Origin: Thermomicrobiales bacterium
Lineage (GTDB): Bacteria; Chloroflexota; Chloroflexia; Thermomicrobiales; UBA6265
Length of the DNA: 64,000 bases
Direction of reading: 5' to 3'
Assembly: GCA_041390825.1 (NCBI GenBank)
Contig: JAWKPF010000009.1
Coordinates: 123,727 to 187,726 of the forward strand
This document shows, one piece after another, positions 36,306 through 45,915 of the stretch (position 1 is the stretch's first letter; each line of letters begins with the position of its first letter). The notes beneath the pieces were generated by a model. The model was not told the origin of the DNA and made no database searches. It saw nothing but the letters and a program-made list of their open reading frames with translations. Both the position numbers and the translations under genes were made by a program.

Positions 36306-36331
36306 GAGCCGCTCGTGCAAACGAGCGGCTC
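36306..36331 (+). terminator. Terminator-like hairpin after topA
   Basis: GAGCCGCTCGT and ACGAGCGGCTC form a perfect 11-bp stem with a GCAA tetraloop. No T-run follows. It lies 54 bases past the topA stop and separates it from hslV. Confidence 0.6.
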
Positions 36332-36367
36332 CTGATCATTCGAAAACCTATCGAAAGACAAAGATCG

Positions 36368-37030
36368 TTGACCTACGAACGAGATTCTTCTTCCCCTGTG
36401 CGGCCCCATGGCACCACGATTCTTGGCGTCAAACGAGGGAACACCGTCGCGATGGCCGGTGACGGGCAAGTCACGCTGGGCGACGTTGTGCTCAAACACG
36501 GCGCGCGAAAGATTCGCCTTATGGACAACGGGCGGATCGTGGCGGGGTTTGCTGGCGCGGTGGCTGACGCGTTGACGCTGTTTGGCAAGTTCGAGAGCCA
36601 GCTCAAAGCTGGTGACGGCAACGTGCGCCGAGCCTCGGTTGAGCTGGCCAAGGAGTGGCGCACCGATCGATACCTGCGGCGGCTCGAGGCGCAACTCATC
36701 GTGGCCGATGCTGAGTCGATTCTGGTGATTTCCGGTGAAGGCGATGTGATCGAGCCGGATGACGGCATCGTGGCCATTGGATCTGGCGCTCCCTATGCCA
36801 CGGCGGCTGCCAAAGCGCTGATGCTGCATTCGGATCTCGATGCGGTGGATCTGGTGCGAGCCGCCATGGAAATCACCGCAGATATCTGCATCTTCACGAA
36901 CGATCACTTCACCATCGAGTCGGTCTCACTGACTGCTGAGGACGATGCGCCGCCGGCATCGGACGCAGTCGACGCCGAAGAAACGCCGAAGCCGAAGTCA
37001 CGTGGGCGCAAGAAGGGAGCGGAACGCTAA
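36368..37030 (+). CDS. hslV: ATP-dependent protease subunit HslV (ClpQ)
   Basis: HslV forms the double-hexameric peptidase chamber served by HslU. The propeptide is about 15 residues and ends HG, followed by the catalytic Thr16 in TTILGVKRGNTVAMAGDGQV, after which VLKHGARKIRLM and VADALTLFGKFES match the family. The C-terminal 35 residues (Asp/Ala/Lys-rich) are an extra tail. The start is TTG 36368; no better codon exists. It overlaps hslU by one base (TAATG). Confidence 0.9.
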   Translation: MTYERDSSSPVRPHGTTILGVKRGNTVAMAGDGQVTLGDVVLKHGARKIRLMDNGRIVAGFAGAVADALTLFGKFESQLKAGDGNVRRASVELAKEWRTDRYLRRLEAQLIVADAESILVISGEGDVIEPDDGIVAIGSGAPYATAAAKALMLHSDLDAVDLVRAAMEITADICIFTNDHFTIESVSLTAEDDAPPASDAVDAEETPKPKSRGRKKGAER

Positions 37031-38514
37031 TGGCAGAAGCTGCCCGCCAAGCCGACCGAATGGAAACGCCACGGCGCGCCGGAGGCGACGGGGCCGAAGA
37101 GCCGCTGGTCGAAAACCTGACTCCCGCCCAAATCGTGCGCGAGCTCGATTTGCACATCATTGGCCAGAACGATGCCAAACGCGCGGTGGCCGTGGCGCTG
37201 CGGAATCGCTATCGGCGCCGGCTCTTGCCAGATGAGCTGCGTGAGGAGATCCATCCACGAAACATCTTGATGATCGGACCGACCGGTGTGGGCAAGACCG
37301 AGATCGCCCGTCGAGTCGCCAAGATGGTCGATGCGCCGTTCATCAAGGTCGAGGCAACCAAGTTCACCGAGGTGGGCTACGTCGGCAGAGATGTCGAATC
37401 GATCGTGCGCGATCTGGTCGAAGTCGCGATCAGCAATCAGCACAACAAGCGGATGGATGAAGTCAAGGAACAGGCCAGCCAACTCGCGGAGGAGCGTCTG
37501 GCCGATCTCGTGACCGAGCAGATGTTGCGTCGCAAGCCAGTCCGAAACGGCAAGCGCCAGGGCGACGACGCGGGCCCAGATGAACAGGATGCGCGCCGGA
37601 CACTTACCGAACAGCGGCGCGCCCAGCGGGAGCGCAAGCGGATGCTTCGCCTCCTGCAAGATCATCAGCTCGACGAAGAGACGGTGGAAATCGAGATCGA
37701 CTACGACGAGTTCGGTGGCGCCGGTGACTTCGATCCCGGCGAGTTCGGCGACGATTTCGATGACATGCAGGGCACGTTTCGCGATTTTCTCGATAGCCTC
37801 ATGCCGCGCCGTCCCACCCGGAGGCGGGTCTCGGTGCGCGAAGCCGAACGCATCCTGACCCAACAGGAGGCGTATCGCATGGTGGATGCGGGTTCGGTCA
37901 TCGATGACGCGATTATCCGCGTCGAGGAGTCAGGCGTGATCTTCCTCGACGAGATCGACAAGACGATCTCCTCAGGAAATGACTACGGCGGAGATGTCTC
38001 GGGCGAGGGTGTGCAGCGCGACTTGCTGCCAATCGTCGAAGGATCGGTCGTCATGACGAGATACGGCCCCGTCAAGACCGATCACATTCTGTTCATCGCT
38101 GCGGGATCGTTTCACGATTCGCGACCAAGCGATCTGATTCCCGAACTGCAAGGGCGGTTCCCGATTCGTGTCGAGCTCAGCAGCCTGGAGGAGGACGATC
38201 TCTACCGCATCCTCACAGAGCCGCGCAATGCGTTGACACGGCAATACGAGGCTCTGCTGGCCACTGAAGGGGTGGAGCTCGTCTTCACGGACGAATCGCT
38301 GCGTGAGATGGCGCGTCTGGCCACGCTCGTGAATGGGCGCACTGAGGATATCGGCGCGCGGCGCTTGCAGACGATCTTCGAGAAGGTTTTGGAGGACATC
38401 TCCTTCTCGGCGAGCGATCAGCCGGGCGAGCGAATCCAGATCGAAGCCGGATTCGTCGCTGAGCGGATTGGCGAGATTGCCGAAGACGAAGACCTGAGCA
38501 ACTTTATCCTCTGA
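37030..38514 (+). CDS. hslU: ATP-dependent protease ATPase HslU (ClpY)
   Basis: HslU unfolds substrates and feeds HslV. The 494-residue protein has Walker A GPTGVGKT (83-90), the KFTEVGYVGRDVESIVRDLV pore/core segment, a charged I domain (about 140-285, unusually rich in Arg/Asp), Walker B VIFLDEIDK, the sensor region ELQGRFPIRVEL, and the C-terminal LSNFIL tail that docks into HslV. It overlaps hslV by one base, indicating co-translation. Confidence 0.95.
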   Translation: MAEAARQADRMETPRRAGGDGAEEPLVENLTPAQIVRELDLHIIGQNDAKRAVAVALRNRYRRRLLPDELREEIHPRNILMIGPTGVGKTEIARRVAKMVDAPFIKVEATKFTEVGYVGRDVESIVRDLVEVAISNQHNKRMDEVKEQASQLAEERLADLVTEQMLRRKPVRNGKRQGDDAGPDEQDARRTLTEQRRAQRERKRMLRLLQDHQLDEETVEIEIDYDEFGGAGDFDPGEFGDDFDDMQGTFRDFLDSLMPRRPTRRRVSVREAERILTQQEAYRMVDAGSVIDDAIIRVEESGVIFLDEIDKTISSGNDYGGDVSGEGVQRDLLPIVEGSVVMTRYGPVKTDHILFIAAGSFHDSRPSDLIPELQGRFPIRVELSSLEEDDLYRILTEPRNALTRQYEALLATEGVELVFTDESLREMARLATLVNGRTEDIGARRLQTIFEKVLEDISFSASDQPGERIQIEAGFVAERIGEIAEDEDLSNFIL

Positions 38515-38580
38515 GTCCGAACGAACGCAGGCACAACTGGACACGTGGCACGACCAGGCGAGGCGGGTGTTGCGGCGCGG

Positions 38581-38609
38581 TTGTCGCTGGTAGGGCGGGG
38601 TGCTACACT
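38581..38609 (+). promoter_or_regulatory. Promoter of the peptide transporter operon
   Basis: TTGTCG and TACACT are spaced by 17 bases, about 100 bases before the first permease start. It is the clearest sigma-70-like element in the 197-base gap after hslU. Confidence 0.5.
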
Positions 38610-38711
38610 CCCGCCCATTCTTCACATCCGCGCGCGGGTTCAACGATGTAGCTCGTGAGTGACTGCCTCAACAGCAGTCGGTACAGGTCGACGACCGGGT
38701 AGCCGAATCTC

Positions 38712-39650
38712 ATGCTTCGATACATTCTCTTCCGCGTCGCTTTGCTCGTTCCCACTGTGTTCCTGATGGCATGCGTGACCTTTGTCATCATGCAGTTGAC
38801 GCCTGGCAGCCCGTTCGCGCTGGGCAACATGGATCGCATCACCCCCGAAGCACGCGCGCGCATCGAAGCGCAGTATGGGCTGGACGACCCGAAGATCGTC
38901 CAGTTCGGCCGCTACCTCAAGAACTCGCTTCAGGGCGACTTCGGCGTCTCGTATGTGTGGCGAGGCCAGGAGGTTAGCAGCATCATTCGCCGCACCTTCC
39001 CGGTTTCGCTGCAGCTCGGATTCATGGCGTTGATCGTGGCGGTAGTCGTCGGCATCACGCTTGGCACGCTTGCGGCCGTCAACCAGAATGGCCCGATCGA
39101 CTATATGTCGATGACCTCGGCGATCCTCTTCTACAGCATGCCGAACTTCGTCATGGGGTTCTTGCTCCTGCTCTTGTTCGCGGTTTGGTTACCGCAACGC
39201 GGGCTGGATCTGGGATTCTCCGTGCAAGGTTGGGAGCGACCGCAGGACTGGATTTTGCCGACGCTGGCCCTGGCTGCCGCGCCGCTCGCCTCGATCGCCC
39301 GCTATACGCGTGGCTGCATGGTCGAGGTCATCCGTTCCGACTACGTGCGCACCGCGCGCGCAAAGGGTCTGGCAGAGCGCAAAGTCATCGTCAAGCATGT
39401 CCTCAAGAACGCGCTCATCCCCGTGATCACCATCATTGGACCCATCTTTGCCGCCATTGGCACCGGAACCTTCTTCGTGGAGCAGGTGTTCAACATCCCC
39501 GGAATGGGCAAGTTCTATGTGCAGAGCATGCTGACCAAGGATCAGCCGATGATCATGGCGGTGGTGCTCATCTATGGGATCTTCCTGGCGCTCATGAACA
39601 TTCTGGTGGACGTGATCAACGCCTTTATCGATCCACGTATCCGGTACTAG
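38712..39650 (+). CDS. dppB: Peptide ABC transporter permease, DppB/OppB type
   Basis: The 312-residue inner-membrane protein has six helices (first at about 9-30) and the family signatures MQLTPGSPFA, ARARIEAQYGLDDPKIVQFG, and the EAA-type loop ARAKGLAERKVIVKHVLKNA that contacts the ATPase. VEQVFNIPGMGKFYVQSMLT follows. It forms one half of the channel of a dipeptide/oligopeptide importer whose other parts follow in order. The start ATG fits the family N-terminus (MLRYILFRVALLVPTV). Confidence 0.9.
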   Translation: MLRYILFRVALLVPTVFLMACVTFVIMQLTPGSPFALGNMDRITPEARARIEAQYGLDDPKIVQFGRYLKNSLQGDFGVSYVWRGQEVSSIIRRTFPVSLQLGFMALIVAVVVGITLGTLAAVNQNGPIDYMSMTSAILFYSMPNFVMGFLLLLLFAVWLPQRGLDLGFSVQGWERPQDWILPTLALAAAPLASIARYTRGCMVEVIRSDYVRTARAKGLAERKVIVKHVLKNALIPVITIIGPIFAAIGTGTFFVEQVFNIPGMGKFYVQSMLTKDQPMIMAVVLIYGIFLALMNILVDVINAFIDPRIRY

Positions 39651-39669
39651 CGGTCGATCCGGGGAAACG

Positions 39670-40692
39670 ATGTCGCGAGCCTCTGAACACTCCTTCGATA
39701 CGCCAACCCCAGTCATCCTGGGAGACGGCCAGGACGTGAACCCCGCGCTAGGCGCAGCAGATTCGATATCCGCCGAGCAAGCCGCGGAAGCTGGTTCGCT
39801 CGCAGCGCTTGGCGCGTCTGGCGAGGAATGGACCCGGCCGCATTCGAATCTCTGGGCCGATGCCTTCCGCCGCCTGATTCGCAACCGGCTCGCGTTGATC
39901 GGGCTGATCATCGTCACCGTTTTCGTGCTGATCGCCCTCCTGGCGCCTATTCTCGCTCCCTATGGACAAAGCGAAGTGGTCGACGTTCGGCTTACGCGCT
40001 TCGCCCCGAGCTGGAACTGGCCGATGGGGCTGGACAAGAACGGGCGCGACATCTTCAGCCGCCTCATGTGGGGAGCGCGTGTTTCCCTGATCGTGGGATT
40101 GGCCTCGTATGCCCTGATCCTGTGCATTGCGCTGCCATTTGGATCGATCGCCGGTTTCTACGGCGGTGTGACGGACACGATCCTGATGCGCATCGTGGAC
40201 GTGATCTACACGATCCCGCAGGTGCTCCTGGTGATGCTGTTCGTCAATGCCCGAGGCGCCAGCCTGATCAACATCATCCTGGGCATTGGCCTGATCGGAT
40301 GGACGACGGAAGCGCGGTTGATCCGCGCGCAGTTCCTCACGTTGCGCGAGCAGGAATATGTGAAAGCGTCCAGAGTGGCCGGGGCCAGCGGCCCGTACAT
40401 CATCATGCGCCACCTTCTGCCGAACAGTCTTACTCCCATCATCGTGGCAGCGACCTTTGGCATTCCCACCGCGATCTTCATCGAGGCGGCGCTCAGTTTT
40501 GTCGGAGTCGGAATTCAGCCGCCACAGGCATCCTGGGGCCAAATGGTGGGAGCAGCCAGCACTCCCGCGGACATCATTAGCGATCCGCACATGCTGATCT
40601 TCCCGGTGATCGCCATCGGATTGGTGATGCTCGGATTCACCTTCCTCGGAGACGGTTTGCGTGATGCGCTCGACCCGAAGGGCAATGACTAG
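39670..40692 (+). CDS. dppC: Peptide ABC transporter permease, DppC/OppC type
   Basis: The 340-residue permease has an N-terminal Ala/Ser-rich extension of about 60 residues, then the OppC/DppC start (DAFRRLIRNRLALIGLIIVT), WPMGLDKNGRDIFSRLMWGA, and the ATPase-contact loop EYVKASRVAGASGPYIIMRH. It is the second channel half and begins 19 bases after the first permease gene, in the same operon. Confidence 0.9.
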   Translation: MSRASEHSFDTPTPVILGDGQDVNPALGAADSISAEQAAEAGSLAALGASGEEWTRPHSNLWADAFRRLIRNRLALIGLIIVTVFVLIALLAPILAPYGQSEVVDVRLTRFAPSWNWPMGLDKNGRDIFSRLMWGARVSLIVGLASYALILCIALPFGSIAGFYGGVTDTILMRIVDVIYTIPQVLLVMLFVNARGASLINIILGIGLIGWTTEARLIRAQFLTLREQEYVKASRVAGASGPYIIMRHLLPNSLTPIIVAATFGIPTAIFIEAALSFVGVGIQPPQASWGQMVGAASTPADIISDPHMLIFPVIAIGLVMLGFTFLGDGLRDALDPKGND

Positions 40693-40752
40693 GTACCCGC
40701 TGGCGCACGCCAGCACCCCGTTCCGTGTCGCACTTTGCGAAGCAGGATCCCA

Positions 40753-41826
40753 ATGGCAGTAGCCCAGACGCAATCGCAATCGACCACGACCCCCCAGCCG
40801 GGTGGCGCTCCGGTTCTGGAGGTGCGCAATCTCCAGACCCACTTCTTTACGAGAAACGGTGTGGTCTCGGCGGTGGACGATGTTTCCTTCAGCGTTGGCG
40901 CTGGGGAGACGCTCGGGATCGTGGGCGAATCTGGGTGCGGCAAGAGCGTAACGTCGCTAAGCATCATGCGGTTGATTCCCAGCCCTCCCGGCAAGATCGT
41001 GGGTGGTCAGATCATCCTGCGGGTGGGGGACACCGAAAAGGATCTCGTGAAGCTCGACGATGGCGCCTTGCGCAAAGTGCGCGGCAATGACATCGCCATG
41101 ATCTTCCAGGACCCGATGACCTCGCTGAACCCTGTCTACACGGTGGGGAACCAGCTCTGCGAGCCATTGATGCTCCATCTCGGGCTGAGCAAGAAAGACG
41201 CCGAGGCTCGTGCTATCGACTTGCTTCGCCGTGTTGGTATCCCGGGTGCGGAAGATCGCTACCATGCCTACCCGCACCAGTTCTCGGGGGGAATGCGGCA
41301 ACGCGTCATGATCGCCATGGCGCTTGCCTGCAATCCGAAAGTCCTCATTGCCGACGAGCCCACCACCGCGCTCGATGTGACCATTCAGGCGCAGATTCTC
41401 GATCTGATGGTGGGTCTGAACAAGGACTTCGGAACCGCGATCATTTTGATCACCCACGACCTTGGCGTGGTGGCGGAGGTTTGCCAGCGAGTCTGTGTGA
41501 TGTATGCCGGAAAGGTGGTCGAGGAAGCGAGCGCGCACGATCTCTTCTCCGCTCCACAGCATCCCTACACTGTCGGCCTGCTCTCTTCGATCCCCACGCT
41601 TGGCGACCATGTCAAAGACCGGCTGGTTCCCATCGGCGGCTTGCCGCCCGATTTGCTCAATCCTCCGACCGGGTGTCGTTTCGCTCCGCGCTGCTCGCGC
41701 AGGCAGGCGAAATGCGCGGAGCCGCCGCCATTGTCGACCGTTGGCAAAAATCGGCGCGCTGCGTGCTGGTTCCCGGGTCCGTCGAATGAAGCGGCTCGTC
41801 CGCTCGAGGATGTATCGGCTTCATGA
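40753..41826 (+). CDS. dppD: Peptide ABC transporter ATPase, DppD type
   Basis: The 357-residue ATPase has Walker A GESGCGKS, signature FSGGMRQRVMIAMAL, Walker B VLIADEPTTALD, and the oligo_HPY tail with CRFAPRCSRRQAKC. It is closely similar to the other DppD-type ATPase at 24537, suggesting duplication of the ATPase pair. ATG 40753 has AGGA upstream; the frame opens at 40735. It overlaps the dppF-like gene by 4 bases. Confidence 0.9.
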   Translation: MAVAQTQSQSTTTPQPGGAPVLEVRNLQTHFFTRNGVVSAVDDVSFSVGAGETLGIVGESGCGKSVTSLSIMRLIPSPPGKIVGGQIILRVGDTEKDLVKLDDGALRKVRGNDIAMIFQDPMTSLNPVYTVGNQLCEPLMLHLGLSKKDAEARAIDLLRRVGIPGAEDRYHAYPHQFSGGMRQRVMIAMALACNPKVLIADEPTTALDVTIQAQILDLMVGLNKDFGTAIILITHDLGVVAEVCQRVCVMYAGKVVEEASAHDLFSAPQHPYTVGLLSSIPTLGDHVKDRLVPIGGLPPDLLNPPTGCRFAPRCSRRQAKCAEPPPLSTVGKNRRAACWFPGPSNEAARPLEDVSAS

Positions 41827-42842
41827 CGGCAAACCAAGTGGAATCGACCGTGACTGAACAGAATCCTCCAGCCGCCGATCAGGATCTGATTCTCCAGCTC
41901 ACCAATGTCAAGAAGCACTTCAACATTGGCGGCGGGTTCTTGCGTGGCCGGCCACTGGTGATCCATGCCGTCGACGATGTCTCGTTCTCCATCAAGCGGG
42001 GCGAGACGCTTGGACTGGTCGGTGAATCTGGCTGCGGCAAGACCACGTTGGGCCAGACGATTGTGCGGCTGTATGAACCGACCGCTGGCTCGATCGTTTT
42101 CCGCGGGCAGGAAATCGGCAAACTGGGCGCCAAGCAGATGCGGCCGCACCGGCGCTATTTGCAGATGATCTTTCAGGATCCGTCGGCTTCACTCGATCCC
42201 CGCATGACAGTCTCGTCGGTGATCTCCGAACCGTTGAATGTCGCCGGTTGGGGATCGAAGAAGGACCGGCAAGATCGGGTGCGCGAGCTCCTGAAAGAGG
42301 TCGGGCTCAATTCGTATTTTGCCAATCGCTATCCGCACGAATTCTCCGGCGGACAGCGGCAGCGCATCGGCATCGCGCGCGCGCTCGCCTTGAGCCCGGA
42401 GTTGGTGGTCTGCGACGAGCCGGTTTCCGCGCTCGACGTGTCTATCCAGGCGCAGGTGCTCAACCTGATGAAGCAGCTGCAGGACCAGTACAACCTCACC
42501 TACCTCTTCATCGCGCACAACCTGGCAGTCGTTGCCCACATTGCCGATCGGATCGGGGTCATGTACCTCGGCAAGCTCGTGGAAATCGGCGATGCACGGA
42601 CGATTACCGAAAACCCGAAACATCCCTACACCAAGGCGCTCATTTCCGCGATTCCGATTGCAGCGCCTGGCCGAACGCGAGATCGAATCATTCTGCAGGG
42701 CGATGTTCCGAGCCCGGCGAATCCTCCGCGAGGATGCCGGTTTCATCCACGTTGCCCGATTGCGCAACCAAACTGTTCCGTTCAAGAACCGTTGCTCGAA
42801 GAAAAGGAGGTCAACCATTTCGTGGCGTGTCACTACGCATAG
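41823..42842 (+). CDS. dppF: Peptide ABC transporter ATPase, DppF type
   Basis: The 339-residue partner ATPase has Walker A GESGCGKT, FSGGQRQRIGIARALA, LVVCDEPVSALD, and a C-terminal HPY segment CRFHPRCPIAQPNC. The ATG overlaps the preceding stop (ATGA), so the two ATPases are made in step. The next gene, for the binding protein, has its own promoter candidate. Confidence 0.9.
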   Translation: MTANQVESTVTEQNPPAADQDLILQLTNVKKHFNIGGGFLRGRPLVIHAVDDVSFSIKRGETLGLVGESGCGKTTLGQTIVRLYEPTAGSIVFRGQEIGKLGAKQMRPHRRYLQMIFQDPSASLDPRMTVSSVISEPLNVAGWGSKKDRQDRVRELLKEVGLNSYFANRYPHEFSGGQRQRIGIARALALSPELVVCDEPVSALDVSIQAQVLNLMKQLQDQYNLTYLFIAHNLAVVAHIADRIGVMYLGKLVEIGDARTITENPKHPYTKALISAIPIAAPGRTRDRIILQGDVPSPANPPRGCRFHPRCPIAQPNCSVQEPLLEEKEVNHFVACHYA

Positions 42843-42883
42843 ACTGCGAAACGCACGTTGGTGGCGAGTCGATGCACCGGATT

Positions 42884-42913
42884 TTGTCCACGGGTTCGGA
42901 GTTTTGCTAGAAT
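42884..42913 (+). promoter_or_regulatory. Separate promoter for the peptide-binding protein
   Basis: TTGTCC, an 18-base spacer and TAGAAT lie 100 bases before the ATG at 43013. Binding proteins are needed in excess over their transporters, so an extra promoter here makes sense. Confidence 0.5.
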
Positions 42914-43012
42914 CGCCCACCTAGGGTCAGAAACGATAGGCGTGGTCTTACTGATTTTCGTTGGCGGCGAGTGTGCCGTCAGCGGGCAGGGTAAATTCAG
43001 GAGGATTCCCGG

Positions 43013-44755
43013 ATGACCGAACACTCTCAGCTCGATGCGCAGCTTTCCCAAATTCGGGAGAGTGTGCTGAGCGGCAAGATGAGCCGACGCGCCGCGCTCA
43101 AAGCGGCGGGCGCCGCTGCGGCTGTCGCCACCTTTGCCGCCAAGGGCATTTCGAACGTGAGCGCGCAGGACGAAGTCGTCCAGACGTTCTACCAGCGCGG
43201 CTACACCTCGAATCCAACCTCGTTCGACTTCAACGCCAACTTGTATTGCAACGGTGACACGAATGCATTCGAGGGCGTGCTGACGTTCGATGCCGACTTG
43301 AACCCGGCTCCCGGTTGGGCCGAGACCTGGGAGTCCAATGAGGACGCCTCGGTCTGGACGTTCCACATCCGACCCGACAATACAGGTTGGTCGGATGGAT
43401 CTCCGGTGACCGCTCACGACTACGTCTATTCGTGGGGACGCCAGCTCTTGCCCGAGACGGCGGCGCCGTATGCAAGCTTCTTCTTCGACGTGAAGAATGC
43501 CGAGGCGCTGAACACCGGCGCAGACGGTGTGACGGTCGACGATCTTGGCCTGAAGGCCATCGATGACTGGACCCTGGAAGTTACCTGCGAGGGCCCGCGC
43601 GGTGGTTTCCCCCTGAAGACCGCCTATGCAGCTGCGTGGCCGGCGCCCAAGTGGGCCGTCGAAGAGCATGGTGAACTCGAATGGGCGCTGGGCAACGTTC
43701 CGTTGGTGTCCAACGGTCCGTTCAACCTGGTGGAGTTGGTTCCTGATGTCAAGTGGACCATGGAGCGCAACGAAGGCTTCTGGGACGCCGAAAACATCAG
43801 TATTGACACATACACCTCCCCGATCTATCCGAGCGCAAACCAGATGCTGCTCTTCGAGAGCGGTTCGGGCGACCAGCAGCTGGACTGGGCCATCCTCCCA
43901 GGCGCGGATTACCTGCGCTATCTCGAGGACCCCGAGCTTGCGCCGACCATGAACCCGTACGTGTTCCCCGGCATCTGGATGATGCTGCCCTCGAACGGGC
44001 AAGCACCGTTCGACAATCCGGCAGTGCTCAAGGCGTTGTCTCATGCCATCGACCGCGATCGCCTCGTGACCGTGACCAACGGTCTTGTGGCGCCGGCGTA
44101 TTGCATGGTGCCGCAGGGCGTCTTCGGATTCCTCGACGATCCGTCGCTTCTTGGGCTGCAGGGGTACGATCCTGAGCTGGCCATGGCCTCGCTCGTCGGC
44201 ACCGATTTCGAGGGTGGTCAGAACTGGCCCGAAATCACCATGTGGATGCGTGCTGAGGAAGAGCAGTACAACGCGGACATCATGGCGAACGACATCGTCG
44301 ATCAGCTCAAGCAGAACCTGGGGATGGACGTTTCGATCCAGCCGGTTCCGCAGTCGAACTTCTCCGAGCAGCTCTTCGAGAACAAGTGGCAGCTCGTCTT
44401 CATCCGCTGGTGGTACGACTATCCGGATCCCGACAACGGCTACGGCGACATGTTCTTCAGCCGCAAGGCGTCCGGCAAGCGGCAGGCGTGGTCGAATGAC
44501 GCCTTCGATGACCTGGTCATCCAGGGCAAGGAAGCGCCGACACCCGAAGACCGGCTTGCGGTCTATCTTCAGGCCGAGACGATCATCCAGGAAGAAGTTG
44601 GCTACATGCCGCTGGTCTTCCGCCTGGACCAGAACGTCTTCAAGCCATGGGTCCAGAACGTCTCTGTCAACTCGTACGGCCAGAAGGTGCCGGATGGCAA
44701 CATCTACGTCAACATGCTTCGCAGCGTGACGACCGACACCCGCCCGGCCGAGTAG
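43013..44755 (+). CDS. dppA: Peptide-binding protein (SBP_bac_5), Tat-exported
   Basis: The 580-residue extracytoplasmic solute-binding protein captures peptides for the transporter encoded upstream. A twin-arginine signal (MSRRAALKAAGAAAAVATFA, residues 23-42) suggests export in folded form. The long n-region before it is common in Chloroflexota. Family landmarks are FEGVLTFDADLNPAPGWAET, FHIRPDNTGWSDGSPVTAHD, and WWYDYPDPDNGYGDMFFS. There is no lipobox Cys. AGGAGG precedes the ATG. A strong terminator follows. Confidence 0.9.
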   Translation: MTEHSQLDAQLSQIRESVLSGKMSRRAALKAAGAAAAVATFAAKGISNVSAQDEVVQTFYQRGYTSNPTSFDFNANLYCNGDTNAFEGVLTFDADLNPAPGWAETWESNEDASVWTFHIRPDNTGWSDGSPVTAHDYVYSWGRQLLPETAAPYASFFFDVKNAEALNTGADGVTVDDLGLKAIDDWTLEVTCEGPRGGFPLKTAYAAAWPAPKWAVEEHGELEWALGNVPLVSNGPFNLVELVPDVKWTMERNEGFWDAENISIDTYTSPIYPSANQMLLFESGSGDQQLDWAILPGADYLRYLEDPELAPTMNPYVFPGIWMMLPSNGQAPFDNPAVLKALSHAIDRDRLVTVTNGLVAPAYCMVPQGVFGFLDDPSLLGLQGYDPELAMASLVGTDFEGGQNWPEITMWMRAEEEQYNADIMANDIVDQLKQNLGMDVSIQPVPQSNFSEQLFENKWQLVFIRWWYDYPDPDNGYGDMFFSRKASGKRQAWSNDAFDDLVIQGKEAPTPEDRLAVYLQAETIIQEEVGYMPLVFRLDQNVFKPWVQNVSVNSYGQKVPDGNIYVNMLRSVTTDTRPAE

Positions 44756-44787
44756 GCGCATATCGCACAGATAGCACGGCTATCGAG

Positions 44788-44824
44788 ACGCCGGGATGGC
44801 AAACCGCCATCCCGGCGTTCTTTT
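44788..44824 (+). terminator. Rho-independent terminator after the binding-protein gene
   Basis: ACGCCGGGATGGC and GCCATCCCGGCGT form a perfect 13-bp stem with a 5-base loop, followed by TCTTTTC. It lies 33 bases past the stop codon. Confidence 0.9.
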
Positions 44825-44903
44825 CTGTACGCTTCGGGTTTCGGCCACCTCGGGCCGAGCGAGAGCGAATCTGGCAAGGACGCCAGCTATCAGGAGCACC
44901 AGC

Positions 44904-45854
44904 ATGGCCCCCAATCATCCAACCTACCTCTGGTACAACGGCGCAATCACTCCCTGGGACGAGGCCACGGTGCACGTCTCGGAAATGGGTTGGTCGAGTA
45001 TTGGGGCCGTGTTCGAAGGAATCCGGGGATACTGGAACGACGACCAACAGGAACTGCATATCTATCGCTTGCGCGAGCATCTCGAACGCCTGGCGCGATC
45101 GATGAAACTCGTGCACCTCGATCTCGAGTACTCGATCGATGAGTTGATCGATGCCATCACGGAGCTGGTCCGCCTGAACGAGCACCGGCAGGACACCTAC
45201 ATCTTCCCGCTCGCCTACACGGCCGACACCTACTTCACGCGTTATGACAGCATGGACGTGAAGACGGCGTTGCAGATCCTGACTCGGCCAATGCCATCGC
45301 ATCTGGGCAGCGGCAAGGCTATGCACGCCAAGGTCAGTTCATGGCGACGCATTTCGGAAGACGTCATGCCGCCGCGCATCAAGAACATCTCCAACTACCG
45401 AAACGGCCAGATTGCCCGTCAGGAAGTTGCCCAGGACGGTTACGACACTGCCATCATTCTCAATGCCCAGGGAAAGGTCTCGGAAGCTCCTGGCGCCTGC
45501 GTCATGTTCGTCCGGGATGGCAAGCTGATTACTCCAGATTTGACCTCGGGTATTCTCGAGAGCATCACGCGGGATGCGCTGATCATCCTGGCGCGGGAAG
45601 TCCTTGGCATGCCAGTGGAAGAACGTGTGGTCGATCGGACCGAACTCTATGTGGCTGATGAGGTCTTCCTTTGCGGCACCGCCGCGGAAATCTCCCCGAT
45701 TGTCAGCGTCGATCGATTCACGGTCGGCAATGGCGAGATCGGACCGGTCACGCGCCAACTCGAGCAAGCGTTCGAAGCGACGTTGCGCGGCACCGAATCG
45801 AACTACGAGCACTGGCGCACCCAGGCGGGTTACGCATCCCGCGTTCCGGCGTAG
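44904..45854 (+). CDS. ilvE: Class IV aminotransferase, branched-chain type
   Basis: This PLP-dependent enzyme most likely interconverts Val/Leu/Ile and their 2-oxo acids. The 316-residue product has SSIGAVFEGIRGYW, the cofactor lysine Lys160 in RIKNISNYRNGQIARQEVAQ, then NAQGKVSEAPGACVMFV and LTSGILESITRDALI, as in the IlvE family. Other class IV enzymes (D-amino-acid transaminase, aminodeoxychorismate lyase) are possible but the length and FEGIR favour IlvE. AGGAG lies seven bases before ATG 44904. Confidence 0.85.
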   Translation: MAPNHPTYLWYNGAITPWDEATVHVSEMGWSSIGAVFEGIRGYWNDDQQELHIYRLREHLERLARSMKLVHLDLEYSIDELIDAITELVRLNEHRQDTYIFPLAYTADTYFTRYDSMDVKTALQILTRPMPSHLGSGKAMHAKVSSWRRISEDVMPPRIKNISNYRNGQIARQEVAQDGYDTAIILNAQGKVSEAPGACVMFVRDGKLITPDLTSGILESITRDALIILAREVLGMPVEERVVDRTELYVADEVFLCGTAAEISPIVSVDRFTVGNGEIGPVTRQLEQAFEATLRGTESNYEHWRTQAGYASRVPA

Positions 45855-45881
45855 CTCGAGAGATTTCTGTTTCCGAGATCG

Positions 45882-45914
45882 GCCGGCTCCGTTCCTGGAG
45901 CCGGCGTTTCTTCT
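45882..45914 (+). terminator. Terminator between the aminotransferase and RidA genes
   Basis: GCCGGCTCC pairs with GGAGCCGGC over a 6-base loop, followed by GTTTCTTCT. It lies 27 bases after the aminotransferase stop, between convergent genes. Confidence 0.8.
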
Positions 45915-45915
45915 G

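Noticed and set aside
42833..44761. Minus-strand ORF of 642 codons
   Set aside because: Antisense to the peptide-binding protein gene.
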